A stretch of 64,000 bases of DNA from an uncultured Collinsella sp. (GCA_900756765.1 CAAELE010000013.1:17536-81535), one strand, 5' to 3'. Shown: positions 18,406-26,233, counted from the stretch's first letter. The notes: generated from the sequence alone by a model not told the origin. Made by a program: numbers and translations.

Positions 18406-18595
18406 AAATCGGGGTCTAATACTTTTCCGCGAAGTGAACGACCTTATTTGGACCCCTGAAGCATCGACACTTTTTGGGCTCTGTTTCCTGCGGTTTTGTC
18501 GAGTGTTTCCTGCGGTTTTGCTGGCGAAAAATGCGGATGCTTCGGGGGTCCAATTTTGCTCGTTCACTTCGCGGAAAAGTATTAGACCTCGATTT
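18406..18595. repeat. Long 190-bp inverted repeat L with internal direct repeats
   Basis: Two 69-bp arms at 18406-18474 and about 18527-18595 are imperfect reverse complements, nearly identical through the segment that includes TACTTTTCCGCGAAGTGAAC. The roughly 52-bp centre carries a 17-bp direct repeat (TGTTTCCTGCGGTTTTG at 18482 and 18504). No coding potential is convincing. It may be a MITE or another non-autonomous mobile element. Together with S, the terminator and R7 it fills the 18133-18700 gap. Confidence 0.7.
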
Positions 18596-18705
18596 GTTGG
18601 GTCGGGGGAGAGCCTTTCTTGGATGCCGGAGATGTACGTTGCGGCGGGCGGATTGCCAGAAGCTGGCTGTTCCGCACCTTAAGATTTCCAAAAAGTTAAC
18701 CTTTG

Positions 18706-18774
18706 TTGACCTCAATAGTTAGATAAACTAAACTATTTTCCAAAAGTGTGCTCGAGCAAACTTGTTTACTCGAG
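18706..18774 (+). promoter_or_regulatory. Promoter with operator-like palindromes before the metal ATPase
   Basis: TTGACC at 18706-18711 and TAAACT at 18729-18734 have a 17-bp spacer. An imperfect palindrome (AATAGTTAG at 18714, CTAAACTATT ending 18737) covers the spacer and -10 element. Its look resembles sites of DtxR/MntR/IdeR-type metal repressors, but that is inference. Downstream, 18751-18774 is a second near-perfect palindrome with CTCGAG ends, either another operator or a leader hairpin. Confidence 0.55.
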
Positions 18775-18821
18775 TGCTGAGGCACCGTGCCGCGTCCAAT
18801 GCGGCAAAAGGGAGAAGCAAC

Positions 18822-19067
18822 ATGAAGAAGTCGACGTTCAATACCCTGCTTGTCGGTGGCGGTTTTCTGCTTGGCACGGCCGGCATCAAGCTGCTTACCA
18901 GCGCTCCGGTAAAGAATGCCTGCGTGCAGGGTATCGCGTGCGGCATGCGCATCAAGAATGGCTACCAGGACATGGTCGAGCAGGCCAAGGCTAATGTCGA
19001 CGACATGGTTGCCGAGGCGGCCTACATCACCCAGAGCGAGGCCGCTGCGGACAAGGCAGCCGAGTAG
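18822..19067 (+). CDS. Small membrane-associated protein paired with metal ATPase (DUF6110-like)
   Basis: An 81-residue protein with an N-terminal hydrophobic stretch (TLLVGGGFLLGTAGIKLL) and a charged helical C-terminal half ending with Ala/Glu-rich sequence. It resembles, from memory, the small DUF6110-type proteins encoded before heavy-metal P-type ATPases in Firmicutes and Coriobacteria. The ATG at 18822 follows AAAGGGAGAAG. The ATPase starts 18 nt after its stop, so the two form an operon under the operator-bearing promoter. Its role may be metal delivery or assembly of the pump; this is unknown. Confidence 0.75.
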   Translation: MKKSTFNTLLVGGGFLLGTAGIKLLTSAPVKNACVQGIACGMRIKNGYQDMVEQAKANVDDMVAEAAYITQSEAAADKAAE

Positions 19068-19085
19068 CACTCCCAGGCACAAACT

Positions 19086-21161
19086 ATGAGATTCTCGATT
19101 ATCAGCGAGATCCCCGGCAGGACCCGCCTCCAGTTGGCGGGTCCTGTGCCAGAGAGCGATCTCGATGCGCTTCTAAAGCTCAGTGGCGAAATCGATGGCG
19201 TGCGCAAGGTGCGCGTCTACGGCCGCATCGGCCAGATGGCGCTCGAATATGACGAGCAGCGTCGTGCAGGCGTGCTCGATGCTCTGGGCGCACTCGACGC
19301 CCAGGCCATTGCCGACGCAAAGACGGGTTACGTGATGCAGCTTGAGCCACGCAAGCACAAGCTCGTTATGGATCTTGCCACACTCATCGGCGCCCACTAT
19401 GCGCGCCGATGGTTTTTGCCCACGCCCCTGCGTGCGGTGTTTGTCGTAGCCGGTTACATGACCTTTTTGCGCGCCGCCCTTCATGAGCTGGCGCAGCCAC
19501 GCCTGACCGTTCCTGTGCTCGACGCTTCGGCCATCGGCATTTCGTTCGTCAAACGCGACGTCGACACCGCGGGCCAGACGATGTTCCTGCTCAACGTGGG
19601 CGAGCTGCTCGAGGACTACACCCGCGCCATGAGCGAAAACGAGCTCATCAACTCGCTGCTCGACGTGCCCGACAAGGCGCAAAAGGTTGTCGGCGACACC
19701 GAGGTGAGCGTTCCCGCCACCGAGCTTGAGCCCGGCGATCTGGTCGCCGTGCGTACTGGCATGTCCATTTGTATCGATGGTGTTGTTGAGCAGGGGAGCG
19801 CTATGGTCAACCAGGCGACCCTGACCGGCGAGCCGCTTGCCGTCGAGCGCAGCGAAGGCGACGACGTGTTCGCCGGAACCGTCGTGGAAGACGGTAGCAT
19901 CTTGGTGCGCGTGCGCGCCAACACGGCTCAGACCAAGCTCCGCTCAATCGTCTCGCTCGTGCAGGCGGCCGACTCGCTCAAGTCCGAGGGCCAGTCGCAC
20001 ATGGAAGACCTCGCCAACAAGATCGTCCCGTGGAACTTCCTGCTCGCGGGCTTGGTTGCGTTCACCACGCGAAGCCTCATCAAGACCTCGGCGGCGCTGA
20101 TGGTCGACTACTCGTGCGCACTCAAGCTCACGGGTTCCGTTGCCGTCATGACCGCTATGAGCGATGCTGCCAAGATGGGCGTCATGGTCAAGGGCGCGAA
20201 GTACTTTGAGTCGTTTGCCAAGGCCGATACCATTGTCTTTGATAAGACCGGCACGCTCACCGAGGCGCAGCCGCGTCTTACCTGTGTGCTCACCACCGAT
20301 GGCTGGAGCGAGGACGAGATCCTGCGCCTTTCCGCTTGCTTGGAGGAACATTTTCCGCATCCGGTGGCGCGTGCCGTGGTCAATGCGGCACGTGAGCGCG
20401 GGCTCGAGCACCGCGAGCGCCATGCTGCCGTCGAGTACATCGTGGCGCACGGCATCGCTTCGTCCATCGAAGGGCGTCGCGCCATCATCGGCTCGGCACA
20501 CTTTGTGTTTGAGGACGAGAGCGCGCAGCTCGATTCCGACATTAAGGAGCAAATCGAGTCCCAGATGCAGGCCCTGTCGCCGCTGTATCTGGCGGTCGAC
20601 GGCACCGTTGTGGGCGTGCTCGGTATCGAGGACCCGCTTAAGCCCGGGGTCCGCGAGGCCATCGCCGACCTGCATGCGCTGGGCGTCAAGCATGTCGTTA
20701 TGCTCACGGGCGATTCCGAGCGCACGGCCGAGCGCATTGCGCGAGAGGCAGGGGTTGACGAGTTTAAGGCCGAGCTGCTGCCCGAGGACAAGTACGCGTA
20801 TGTAGAGCGCATTAAGGGCGAGGGGCGCCACGTTGCCATGGTGGGCGACGGCGTTAACGATTCGCCGGCACTCGGTTTGGCTGACGTGGGCCTGGCGATG
20901 GGTGGCGGAAGCGACATTGCCAAGGAGGTCGCAGACATCATCCTGACCGACACGGATCTGGCCGCGATCGTGCGCCTGCGCCGCATGAGCCAGGGCCTCG
21001 TTGATCGTTTGACGAGCTCCTATTCTAAGGTGATGCTCACCAACTCAGCGCTCCTGGCGCTGGGCATTACCGGCGCGATTACCCCGCAGGCGTCGTCGCT
21101 GCTGCACAATGGCTCGACGATTGCCTACAGCCTGAGCAACGCGAAGGCATATCTGCGCTAG
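19086..21161 (+). CDS. Heavy-metal translocating P1B-type ATPase
   Basis: A 691-residue metal pump. Residues 1-75 form an HMA-like domain without the usual CxxC. Membrane helices follow, with the actuator motif TLTGEPLAVE near residue 245. The phosphorylation motif DKTGTLTE is near residue 390, the nucleotide-domain HP motif in EEHFPHPVARAVV near 430, and the hinge GDGVNDSPAL near 597. The metal-selectivity helix carries DYSCALKL in place of the common CPC or CPx, a feature I associate with CtpC/PmtA-like Mn or Fe pumps rather than Cu pumps. The partner small protein upstream and the repressor-like operator agree with control by metal level. The substrate is not proven. Confidence 0.88.
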   Translation: MRFSIISEIPGRTRLQLAGPVPESDLDALLKLSGEIDGVRKVRVYGRIGQMALEYDEQRRAGVLDALGALDAQAIADAKTGYVMQLEPRKHKLVMDLATLIGAHYARRWFLPTPLRAVFVVAGYMTFLRAALHELAQPRLTVPVLDASAIGISFVKRDVDTAGQTMFLLNVGELLEDYTRAMSENELINSLLDVPDKAQKVVGDTEVSVPATELEPGDLVAVRTGMSICIDGVVEQGSAMVNQATLTGEPLAVERSEGDDVFAGTVVEDGSILVRVRANTAQTKLRSIVSLVQAADSLKSEGQSHMEDLANKIVPWNFLLAGLVAFTTRSLIKTSAALMVDYSCALKLTGSVAVMTAMSDAAKMGVMVKGAKYFESFAKADTIVFDKTGTLTEAQPRLTCVLTTDGWSEDEILRLSACLEEHFPHPVARAVVNAARERGLEHRERHAAVEYIVAHGIASSIEGRRAIIGSAHFVFEDESAQLDSDIKEQIESQMQALSPLYLAVDGTVVGVLGIEDPLKPGVREAIADLHALGVKHVVMLTGDSERTAERIAREAGVDEFKAELLPEDKYAYVERIKGEGRHVAMVGDGVNDSPALGLADVGLAMGGGSDIAKEVADIILTDTDLAAIVRLRRMSQGLVDRLTSSYSKVMLTNSALLALGITGAITPQASSLLHNGSTIAYSLSNAKAYLR

Positions 21162-21180
21162 CGCTTTTACTTGAGTTTAT

Positions 21181-21226
21181 GGCCTGCATTTGGACGGTGT
21201 TGCATCTGTCGGAATGCAGGCCTTTT
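21181..21226 (+). terminator. Terminator after the metal ATPase
   Basis: GGCCTGCATT at 21181-21190 pairs with AATGCAGGCC at 21213-21222, followed by TTTT. Confidence 0.8.
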
Positions 21227-21230
21227 GCGT

Positions 21231-21269
21231 TTGACCATGTGCTAGCAGCAATATATAGTGATGCTAGCA
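21231..21269 (+). promoter_or_regulatory. Promoter and paired operators of the toxin-antitoxin locus
   Basis: TTGACC (21231-21236) and TATAGT (21254-21259) have a 17-bp spacer. The palindromic octamer TGCTAGCA occurs at 21240-21247 and 21262-21269, 22 bp apart (about two helical turns) and straddling the -10 element. This is the usual arrangement for autoregulation by an antitoxin. Confidence 0.7.
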
Positions 21270-21299
21270 AAGATAGCAGAAGTCGAAGGTGAGGTTGAG

Positions 21300-21653
21300 A
21301 TGGGTGCTGTTGGCAGCATGGCGCAGGTGAATGTTCGCGTCGATCGTCAGGTCAAGGACCATGCGGAGGAAGCGTTGCGGCTTTCGGGCGCCTCACTGCC
21401 CGAGCTCATCAAAAAGGTGGTGGCCAAGGTCGCGCAGGGTGGCGGGCAGTGCGAGGAAGTGCTTGCGGCCGTCGACGACCGGCAACAGGCCGTCGTGCCC
21501 GATACTCCGTTCGCCGCGTCGTGGGCAGCGGCAGACCGGCTTTACGCGGACCTGGGCATTGCTACGTCGCCCGTATCCGACGATCGCGATTGGGACACAA
21601 TCTATTCCGAAGCCATGGACGAGCGCTATCGCCAAAAGGGGATGATCCTGTGA
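21300..21653 (+). CDS. RelB/DinJ-type antitoxin
   Basis: A 117-residue protein whose N-terminus (MAQVNVRVDRQVKDHAEEAL, from about residue 7) is the ribbon-helix-helix pattern of DinJ/RelB antitoxins. The C-terminal part is acidic and Ala-rich, as expected for the toxin-binding tail. The ATG at 21300 follows GAAGGTGAGG. The earlier GTG/ATG at 21258-21261 lies inside the operator and is rejected. The last four bases overlap the toxin start (GTGA), which implies coupled translation. The dimer is expected to bind the TGCTAGCA sites upstream and repress the pair. Confidence 0.85.
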   Translation: MGAVGSMAQVNVRVDRQVKDHAEEALRLSGASLPELIKKVVAKVAQGGGQCEEVLAAVDDRQQAVVPDTPFAASWAAADRLYADLGIATSPVSDDRDWDTIYSEAMDERYRQKGMIL

Positions 21654-22165
21654 GCGGGGCTCCCCTCAAGATCATGGTGGACGCCAACGTATGGGTTGAT
21701 TCATTTTGCGTCGACCATGCCGAGTCGCTTGCCGCGCGTGCGTTTATCGGACGGGCTGCGGAATCTGGCGCAACGTTGCTCTTTCCGGTGCATATCGCCA
21801 AGGATGTACTGTATGTTGTCCAGCACGAGCTCAAGCGCAGGGTTATTGCTAAAAAAGGCTCGGTCGACGAAGCATCGGCACGAGCGATAGGCGATGCGGC
21901 GCTGGCGTTTGTTCGAAATATGACCGAAAACGCCACCGCCGTGGGCGCAGACGCATCCGATTTGTGGTTGGCCGATAAGTATCTAACGCTTCATCATGAT
22001 TACGAGGATAATTTGGTGTTGGCGGCATGCAGACGCGCTGGGGCAGATTACTTGGTAACTAACGATCGCAAACTGCTCGAACATGCCGATCTTGCAGCAA
22101 AGACACCTCGTCAAATGATGCCGATTCTTACTTTGGCCGAACGCGGCGGGCGGGTGTCCCGCTAA
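21650..22165 (+). CDS. PIN-domain toxin
   Basis: A 171-residue PIN-fold ribonuclease. The first strand has KIMVDANVWVD with the first catalytic aspartates. A conserved middle region includes a glutamate, and DYEDNLVLAACRRAGADYLVTND gives the later acidic residues in the usual order. The GTG start overlaps the antitoxin stop by 4 bases, with AAGGGGATG upstream. An RHH antitoxin with a PIN toxin is a mixed pairing relative to classic RelB-RelE. Probable role: growth control by RNA cleavage until bound by the antitoxin. Confidence 0.85.
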   Translation: MSGAPLKIMVDANVWVDSFCVDHAESLAARAFIGRAAESGATLLFPVHIAKDVLYVVQHELKRRVIAKKGSVDEASARAIGDAALAFVRNMTENATAVGADASDLWLADKYLTLHHDYEDNLVLAACRRAGADYLVTNDRKLLEHADLAAKTPRQMMPILTLAERGGRVSR

Positions 22166-22607
22166 CGTAAACCTATATGTGCGTCCCCTGGAGCTCCGTC
22201 ACCCCAAAGGGTGCACACTATTTTGCCATGGACTGCCTAATTTCTTAAATACGCCGCCCCTCTAGAAGCCTTCTCAGTCCTGTCGACTCGATATTTTGGG
22301 TCAGATGGTCGGAAATCTGTTTCGGAGATGTGCTTTGTTGGGGGAGCCTCCGATGGATTGATGAGGCCAAGTGCTTCTAACCAAAGCGTTTATCTCGGCA
22401 AGTTCCAGGGACAGTTTACTTCTATCCTTTCGCCGGCTGGCTCCCAAATAACAAAGTTAGAGTGCTTGCGTACGGGTACATAAAGCGATACGCTAAAAGA
22501 AACATATGGAGGTTCATGATGCTATCAAGATTCGGAACCATATTTGGCAATAAGCGTCTTAGATGTGCTTAGTTGATGGAGCTGAATTTATTTTAGGAGC
22601 GAGCATT
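22166..22607. other. Gene-poor stretch with a possible short leader peptide
   Basis: No recognised gene is present. An 18-codon frame at 22516-22572 starts ATGATG after GGAGG and ends just before the secreted protein gene; it may be a leader peptide or chance. A roughly 23-bp segment near 22355-22380 resembles bases 33-56 of the window (TTGATGAGGCCA and neighbours), perhaps a relic of a gene like the first one. Composition drops toward A+T in the right half. Confidence 0.4.
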
Positions 22608-23123
22608 ATGAACAAGCGCCTATCTTTACCTGTTGCATTACTACTGTTAGTGGCTGCCCTATCGCTGTTTACGCCCTCAATAGGGTTTGCGGATGATTTC
22701 CTGACTAATGACAATAGCGAATATCCAGTGAGTGTTTCATTTCAACTGAAAGATCGTGCGAGTCAGGAATATACCGTTATTTTGCCGGATGGAACTGAAG
22801 GCAAAATTGGAATTGAATATATTCCGACTATTGAGCCGTGTAACGCGTGGGATTCTTATTATCAAAACGCCTCTGGCACATGGAGGGTTTACTATAACTC
22901 GGTGATATTTCAGGAGTTCTACATTAAAATCGGCAATCATAAGATAACGAGTGCATGGGGTTCGAATTATTCTGTTCCCCTGGGAACGGCATCTGATTCC
23001 TTTACCTGGAATAGTACACGAGCGCTACAGCGCGTGAATGTGTCTATACCAGGTTTGTATACTGGAAATGTGTTCTTGGGCGCAGAAATGCAGGGAACGA
23101 CTCTGCACACCTATGCATACTAG
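22608..23123 (+). CDS. Secreted protein of unknown function
   Basis: A 171-residue protein with a clear signal peptide (MNKR then a long Leu/Ala stretch, cleavage near GFADD). The mature part is beta-rich with ASGTWRVYYNSVIFQEFYIKI, a layout I loosely associate with small secreted DUF5626-type proteins. There is no sorting signal or membrane anchor. The ATG at 22608 follows TAGGAGCGAG. Base composition is much more A+T-rich than in neighbouring genes, suggesting recent acquisition. A tiny membrane-protein frame follows within 15 nt and may be its partner. Confidence 0.65.
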   Translation: MNKRLSLPVALLLLVAALSLFTPSIGFADDFLTNDNSEYPVSVSFQLKDRASQEYTVILPDGTEGKIGIEYIPTIEPCNAWDSYYQNASGTWRVYYNSVIFQEFYIKIGNHKITSAWGSNYSVPLGTASDSFTWNSTRALQRVNVSIPGLYTGNVFLGAEMQGTTLHTYAY

Positions 23124-23135
23124 GGCGGTGGTTTT

Positions 23136-23261
23136 GTGCGCGGTCCCGAAATCGTCTTACTTGCGATACTAATTGCGCTTATCGTGCTCGGATTTAGGCT
23201 GGTACGTTGGATTGTGCGAAAAGCAAAGCGTTAATTAGCCTGGACAGATATCATTTTTAGT
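23136..23261 (+). CDS. Possible 41-residue single-pass membrane protein
   Basis: The frame starts GTG at 23136 after AGGGCGGTGG, 12 nt downstream of the secreted protein gene, and ends TAG at 23259-23261. It reads MRGPEIVLLAILIALIVLGF, then a basic, Trp-containing tail. One hydrophobic helix followed by positive charges is typical of a real small membrane protein. It is too short for ordinary gene finding. Function unknown. Confidence 0.5.
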
Positions 23262-23264
23262 CGA

Positions 23265-23326
23265 AGAGCAAGCTGGATCTCTCAAATCTCTCATGTGACT
23301 ATGTGCTGTATCTGGCTTGCTCTTCA
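23265..23326 (+). terminator. Possible long-loop terminator
   Basis: GAAGAGCAAGC near 23265 and GCTTGCTCTTC near 23316 are perfect complements with a roughly 40-nt loop. The following sequence (AATTATGG) is not a strong T run, so termination is only possible. Confidence 0.35.
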
Positions 23327-23353
23327 ATTATGGCTCGAAATGAGAACTAAGTC

Positions 23354-23791
23354 TTAAAGCCGCGTTTTTATGGCAGCGGCTTCGGCGAGCTTATCTGCTG
23401 CTGTGACATCGGATTGATTGAGGGCAGCGAGACTGCGGTAGAGCCATTCGTTGACCTGGGTGTTCTTGACGCCAGCGGTTTTGGTGAGGATGGCTATAGC
23501 GCTGATTTCGGCAAAGAGTTCGGCCTTTGCACCCGTGAGCTCGCCAAGCTCGATGTCGTGATGTGCGGTGACGCCGCGGTTTTCGCTTACGTGGTCGATG
23601 AAGCCGCGGACGGTTTCAACGTGCTCGGCGAGTGTGGCCTCATCGGCGCCGTCGGTGAGCGCGTTGAGGGCGCCCGTGACCACGAGGGCGGGATGTCCGC
23701 AGGGGACAAAGCCCTCGATGACATCCATAGCTTCGGTAATGGTTGAGCCCAGGCCTGCGAGGGCATTGACGAGTTGCTGCTTGGTATCCAT
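23354..23791 (-). CDS. Conserved-looking hypothetical helical protein
   Basis: A 145-residue soluble protein with no signal peptide. It is almost entirely alpha-helical by composition (Ala, Leu, Glu, Asp) and starts MDTKQQLVNALAGLGSTITE. A single Cys-Gly-His (CGHPALVV) lies near residue 31. It starts after AAAGGACC on the minus strand. It converges with the secreted-protein genes and is divergent from tmRNA. I do not recognise the family. Confidence 0.6.
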   Translation of the reverse strand: MDTKQQLVNALAGLGSTITEAMDVIEGFVPCGHPALVVTGALNALTDGADEATLAEHVETVRGFIDHVSENRGVTAHHDIELGELTGAKAELFAEISAIAILTKTAGVKNTQVNEWLYRSLAALNQSDVTAADKLAEAAAIKTRL

Positions 23792-24030
23792 AACGGTCCT
23801 TTCGAAGGGTCAATTGTGCTTGGCGAAAATATACGTGACGCGATCGGTAGCAAAAGTGCGAAGTGCAGCGCACATTGGGGTCTTCACAGCTCGTGCATAG
23901 AGCAGCTTTCTGCCTTTAGAACGTGGTAAGATAGCTATCCACGAGCGGGGTTCGCCCCGCGTGTTCCTTGAAAAGTCGACGGTTATCGGGTGTTTGCAGG
24001 CCCGATACCATCCAGACTTTCCCGACATTC

Positions 24031-24394
24031 GGGGGCGACTGGTTTCGACACGATAGCTCTGAGAGAGGAAGCAAGCCGAGGTCTCCTCGCCTCGTTAAAC
24101 AGGGGTACCGTCAAATTGAATTGACAACAACTCTTCTTTTGAGCCTATGGCTCTCGCTGCTTAGTTTATAGCGGCGCGTCAACCCGGTGATTTCCCCGAC
24201 ACCGGTGCGACGTCATTTTAGGGGAATGCTCCTGCGCACGTAATCGGTATGGCGCAGGCTAAGACCGAACCGGTTAGGACGCCGCGAGCGTGTCGCTGCG
24301 CGCAAAGCGTCCGAGACAAAACCAGCGACTGAGCTTGGAGATGCCGATCAGGGGGCTTTCGTGGACCGGAGTTCGATTCTCCGCGCCTCCACCA
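24031..24394 (+). ncRNA. ssrA: tmRNA (SsrA)
   Basis: Transfer-messenger RNA for rescue of stalled ribosomes. The 5' end GGGGGCGACTGGTTTCGAC and 3' end GTTCGATTCTCCGCGCCTCC plus ACCA form the tRNA-like domain; the 7-bp acceptor stem pairs GGGGGCG with CGCCTCC with one G-T pair. The tag frame ends at TAG 24162-24164 and its C-terminus reads DNNSSFEPMALAA, a standard proteolysis tag. Pseudoknot-like pairings follow. Encoded CCA is present. The length of 364 nt is typical. Confidence 0.97.
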
Positions 24395-24404
24395 ATAGTT
24401 ACAG

Positions 24405-24436
24405 GCAGGTAGATACTTATATCTACCTGTCTTTTT
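24405..24436 (+). terminator. tmRNA terminator
   Basis: CAGGTAGATA and TATCTACCTG (24405-24428) form a stem with a 4-nt loop, followed by TCTTTTTATTT. Confidence 0.9.
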
Positions 24437-24451
24437 ATTTCTTGTCCGTAC

Positions 24452-24680
24452 CGCGGAGAATCGAACTCTATGCAGGGCGCGGGCGTAAAGAAAACGCGTG
24501 AGCGTTTTTAGCCCGCGGGCGAGGGCGCCGGCAGGCGCCCGAAGCCGGTGCGGATTTGCGAAGCAAATACGCGGATTCTCCGCGCAAAGTCCCAGCTAGA
24601 TATAGATGCGATGCCGATCGGGCGTCTTGCCCCGGCCTCAACCCATCAGCGGATCCCCCAAACCGCGGAGAATCGAACTC
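24452..24680. repeat. Inverted copies of the tmRNA 3' end flanking 195 bp
   Basis: CGCGGAGAATCGAACTC, the reverse complement of ssrA positions 24369-24385, occurs at 24452-24468 and again at 24664-24680, each preceded by AC and followed by T. The two copies are direct repeats of each other bounding about 195 bp, which also contains CGCGGATTCTCCGCG near 24570. The 3' end of ssrA is a common integrase target, so these may be att-like scars of an element that has been lost. No integrase is present. The 24395-24753 gap holds nothing else recognisable besides the patatin gene's ribosome-binding site. Confidence 0.6.
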
Positions 24681-24753
24681 TGCTCCAAAACCAATGCGCT
24701 CTCTATCCCAAAACTGGGTAGAAGAAGCCCAAACGAAACAGCAGGAGGTCAAC

Positions 24754-25632
24754 ATGACTGCAGAAGATAAGGCAAAGAACGCCGGCAAGGTCGCGCTCGT
24801 TTTGGAGGGCGGTAGTTTTCGCGGGCAGTTTACCGCGGGCGTGCTCGACGTCCTCATGGAGACCGGCGTCGAGATTCCGGCGGTATATGGCGTATCGGCC
24901 GGCGCCCTCAACGGCGTGAACTACAAGTCGCACCAGATCGGCCGTGCCAACCGCATCAACCTGGCTTTCTGCAACGACAACCGCTTCATGGGCGCCGCAT
25001 CGTTTGCGTCCACGGGCTCCATCGTCGGCTACGACTTTATCTTCAACGATGTCCAGGACCGCCTGGATCCCTTTGACAACGAGACGTTTGATGCGAGCCC
25101 CATCGAGATGTACGCCGTCGCGACGGACATGCTCTTTGGAACTGCCGCGTACCTGCCGGTCAAAAGCGCCGTGCTCGACCTCGATGCCGTGCGCGCCTCG
25201 ACGTCGCTGCCGCTGGTGACGCCGCCGGTCGAGATTGACGGGCACAAATACGTCGACGGTGGCGTAGCCGATTCGGTTCCCATCGAGCACGTGCTGGAGG
25301 AGGCGGGCTTCGATCGCGCGGTTGTCATTGTCACGCAGGACCGCTCGTACGAGAAAAAGCCCTACGAGTTTATGCCCGCCGCGCGCGCCCGCTATGCCGA
25401 CTACCCCTACCTGCTCGAGGCTATCGAGACACGCCACGACCGCTATAACATCCAGCGCATGCATCTGTGGAAGTATGAGCGCGAGGGCCGCGCACTGGTC
25501 GTTGCTCCGCAAAAGCCGGTCGAGGTCGGCCACGTTGAGCACGATCCGGCAAAGCTCCTCGACCTGTATATTCAGGGCCGCCAGGAGGCAAAGCGCTTGC
25601 TGGGAGATATCGAGGCATTTGTCGAGCGCTAG
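24754..25632 (+). CDS. Patatin-like phospholipase family protein
   Basis: A 292-residue cytosolic serine lipid hydrolase of the bacterial patatin type (YjjU/RssA-like). The oxyanion loop is LVLEGGSFRGQFTAGVLD near residue 20. The nucleophile Ser is in GVSAG near residue 50 and the catalytic Asp in VDGGVADSVP near residue 165, completing the Ser-Asp dyad. The ATG at 24754 follows AGCAGGAGG; the open frame upstream crosses the att-like repeats and is not coding. It is monocistronic, 157 nt before rplM. The natural substrate is unknown. Confidence 0.92.
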   Translation: MTAEDKAKNAGKVALVLEGGSFRGQFTAGVLDVLMETGVEIPAVYGVSAGALNGVNYKSHQIGRANRINLAFCNDNRFMGAASFASTGSIVGYDFIFNDVQDRLDPFDNETFDASPIEMYAVATDMLFGTAAYLPVKSAVLDLDAVRASTSLPLVTPPVEIDGHKYVDGGVADSVPIEHVLEEAGFDRAVVIVTQDRSYEKKPYEFMPAARARYADYPYLLEAIETRHDRYNIQRMHLWKYEREGRALVVAPQKPVEVGHVEHDPAKLLDLYIQGRQEAKRLLGDIEAFVER

Positions 25633-25695
25633 TGTCGCGGCGTCATGACCCATGGACGACATGTGCAGAAAGTCTGGTCAGAACCAAAATACCTG

Positions 25696-25723
25696 TTGAC
25701 TCGGGCGGCGAGCGGGGTAATAT
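25696..25723 (+). promoter_or_regulatory. Promoter of rplM-rpsI
   Basis: TTGACT (25696-25701) and TAATAT (25718-25723) have a 16-bp spacer, a near-consensus housekeeping promoter 67 nt before the rplM start. Confidence 0.75.
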
Positions 25724-25789
25724 GGACGGGTTACTTGCAGAGCCCCGTGAATCTCTGTAACAACACGTACTGTACATGGAGGAGTCTAA

Positions 25790-26233
25790 GTGATTTCGAA
25801 ATCGACTCACTACGCCAAGCAGGGCGAGGTCCAGCGCAACTGGGTTCTCGTCGACGCCGATGGTGCTGTCCTGGGCCGTCTTGCCACCCAGATCGCAATG
25901 ATCCTGCGCGGTAAGAACAAGCCCCAGTTCACGCCTAACAGCGACTGCGGCGACTTCGTTGTCGTCATCAACGCCGATAAGGTCCAGCTTACCGGTAACA
26001 AGGCCGACACGAAGACCTATTATCGCCACAGCGGCTACAACGGCGGCCTCAAGGCTGAGAGCTTCCGCCAGGCTATGGAGAAGCACCCGGAGAAGGTCAT
26101 CGAGCGCGCCGTTCGCGGCATGCTGCCCAAGACCACCCTCGGCCGTGCCCAGATGACCAAGCTTAAGGTCTACGCTGGTGCCGAGCATCCGCACGCTGCC
26201 CAGAACCCCACGAAGATTGAGCTGGAGGCTTAA
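25790..26233 (+). CDS. rplM: 50S ribosomal protein L13
   Basis: A 147-residue early-assembly protein of the large subunit. Family features are WVLVDADGAVLGRLATQIA near residue 20, a central GDFVVVINADKV, and the C-terminal LKVYAGAEHPHAAQNP motif. The GTG start at 25790 is supported by TGGAGGAG and by the position of the conserved N-terminus. rpsI follows after 2 nt, the conserved L13-S9 operon. Confidence 0.97.
   Translation: MISKSTHYAKQGEVQRNWVLVDADGAVLGRLATQIAMILRGKNKPQFTPNSDCGDFVVVINADKVQLTGNKADTKTYYRHSGYNGGLKAESFRQAMEKHPEKVIERAVRGMLPKTTLGRAQMTKLKVYAGAEHPHAAQNPTKIELEA

Noticed and set aside
22340..22390. Similarity of about 23 bases to the start of the window (TTGATGAGGCCA region)
   Set aside because: Too short and imperfect to call a pseudogene copy of the first gene; mentioned only as a possible relic.
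23414..23746. Plus-strand 110-codon frames opposite the hypothetical gene at 23354-23791
   Set aside because: The minus-strand frame has a ribosome-binding site and a consistent helical protein composition; the plus frames are shadows.
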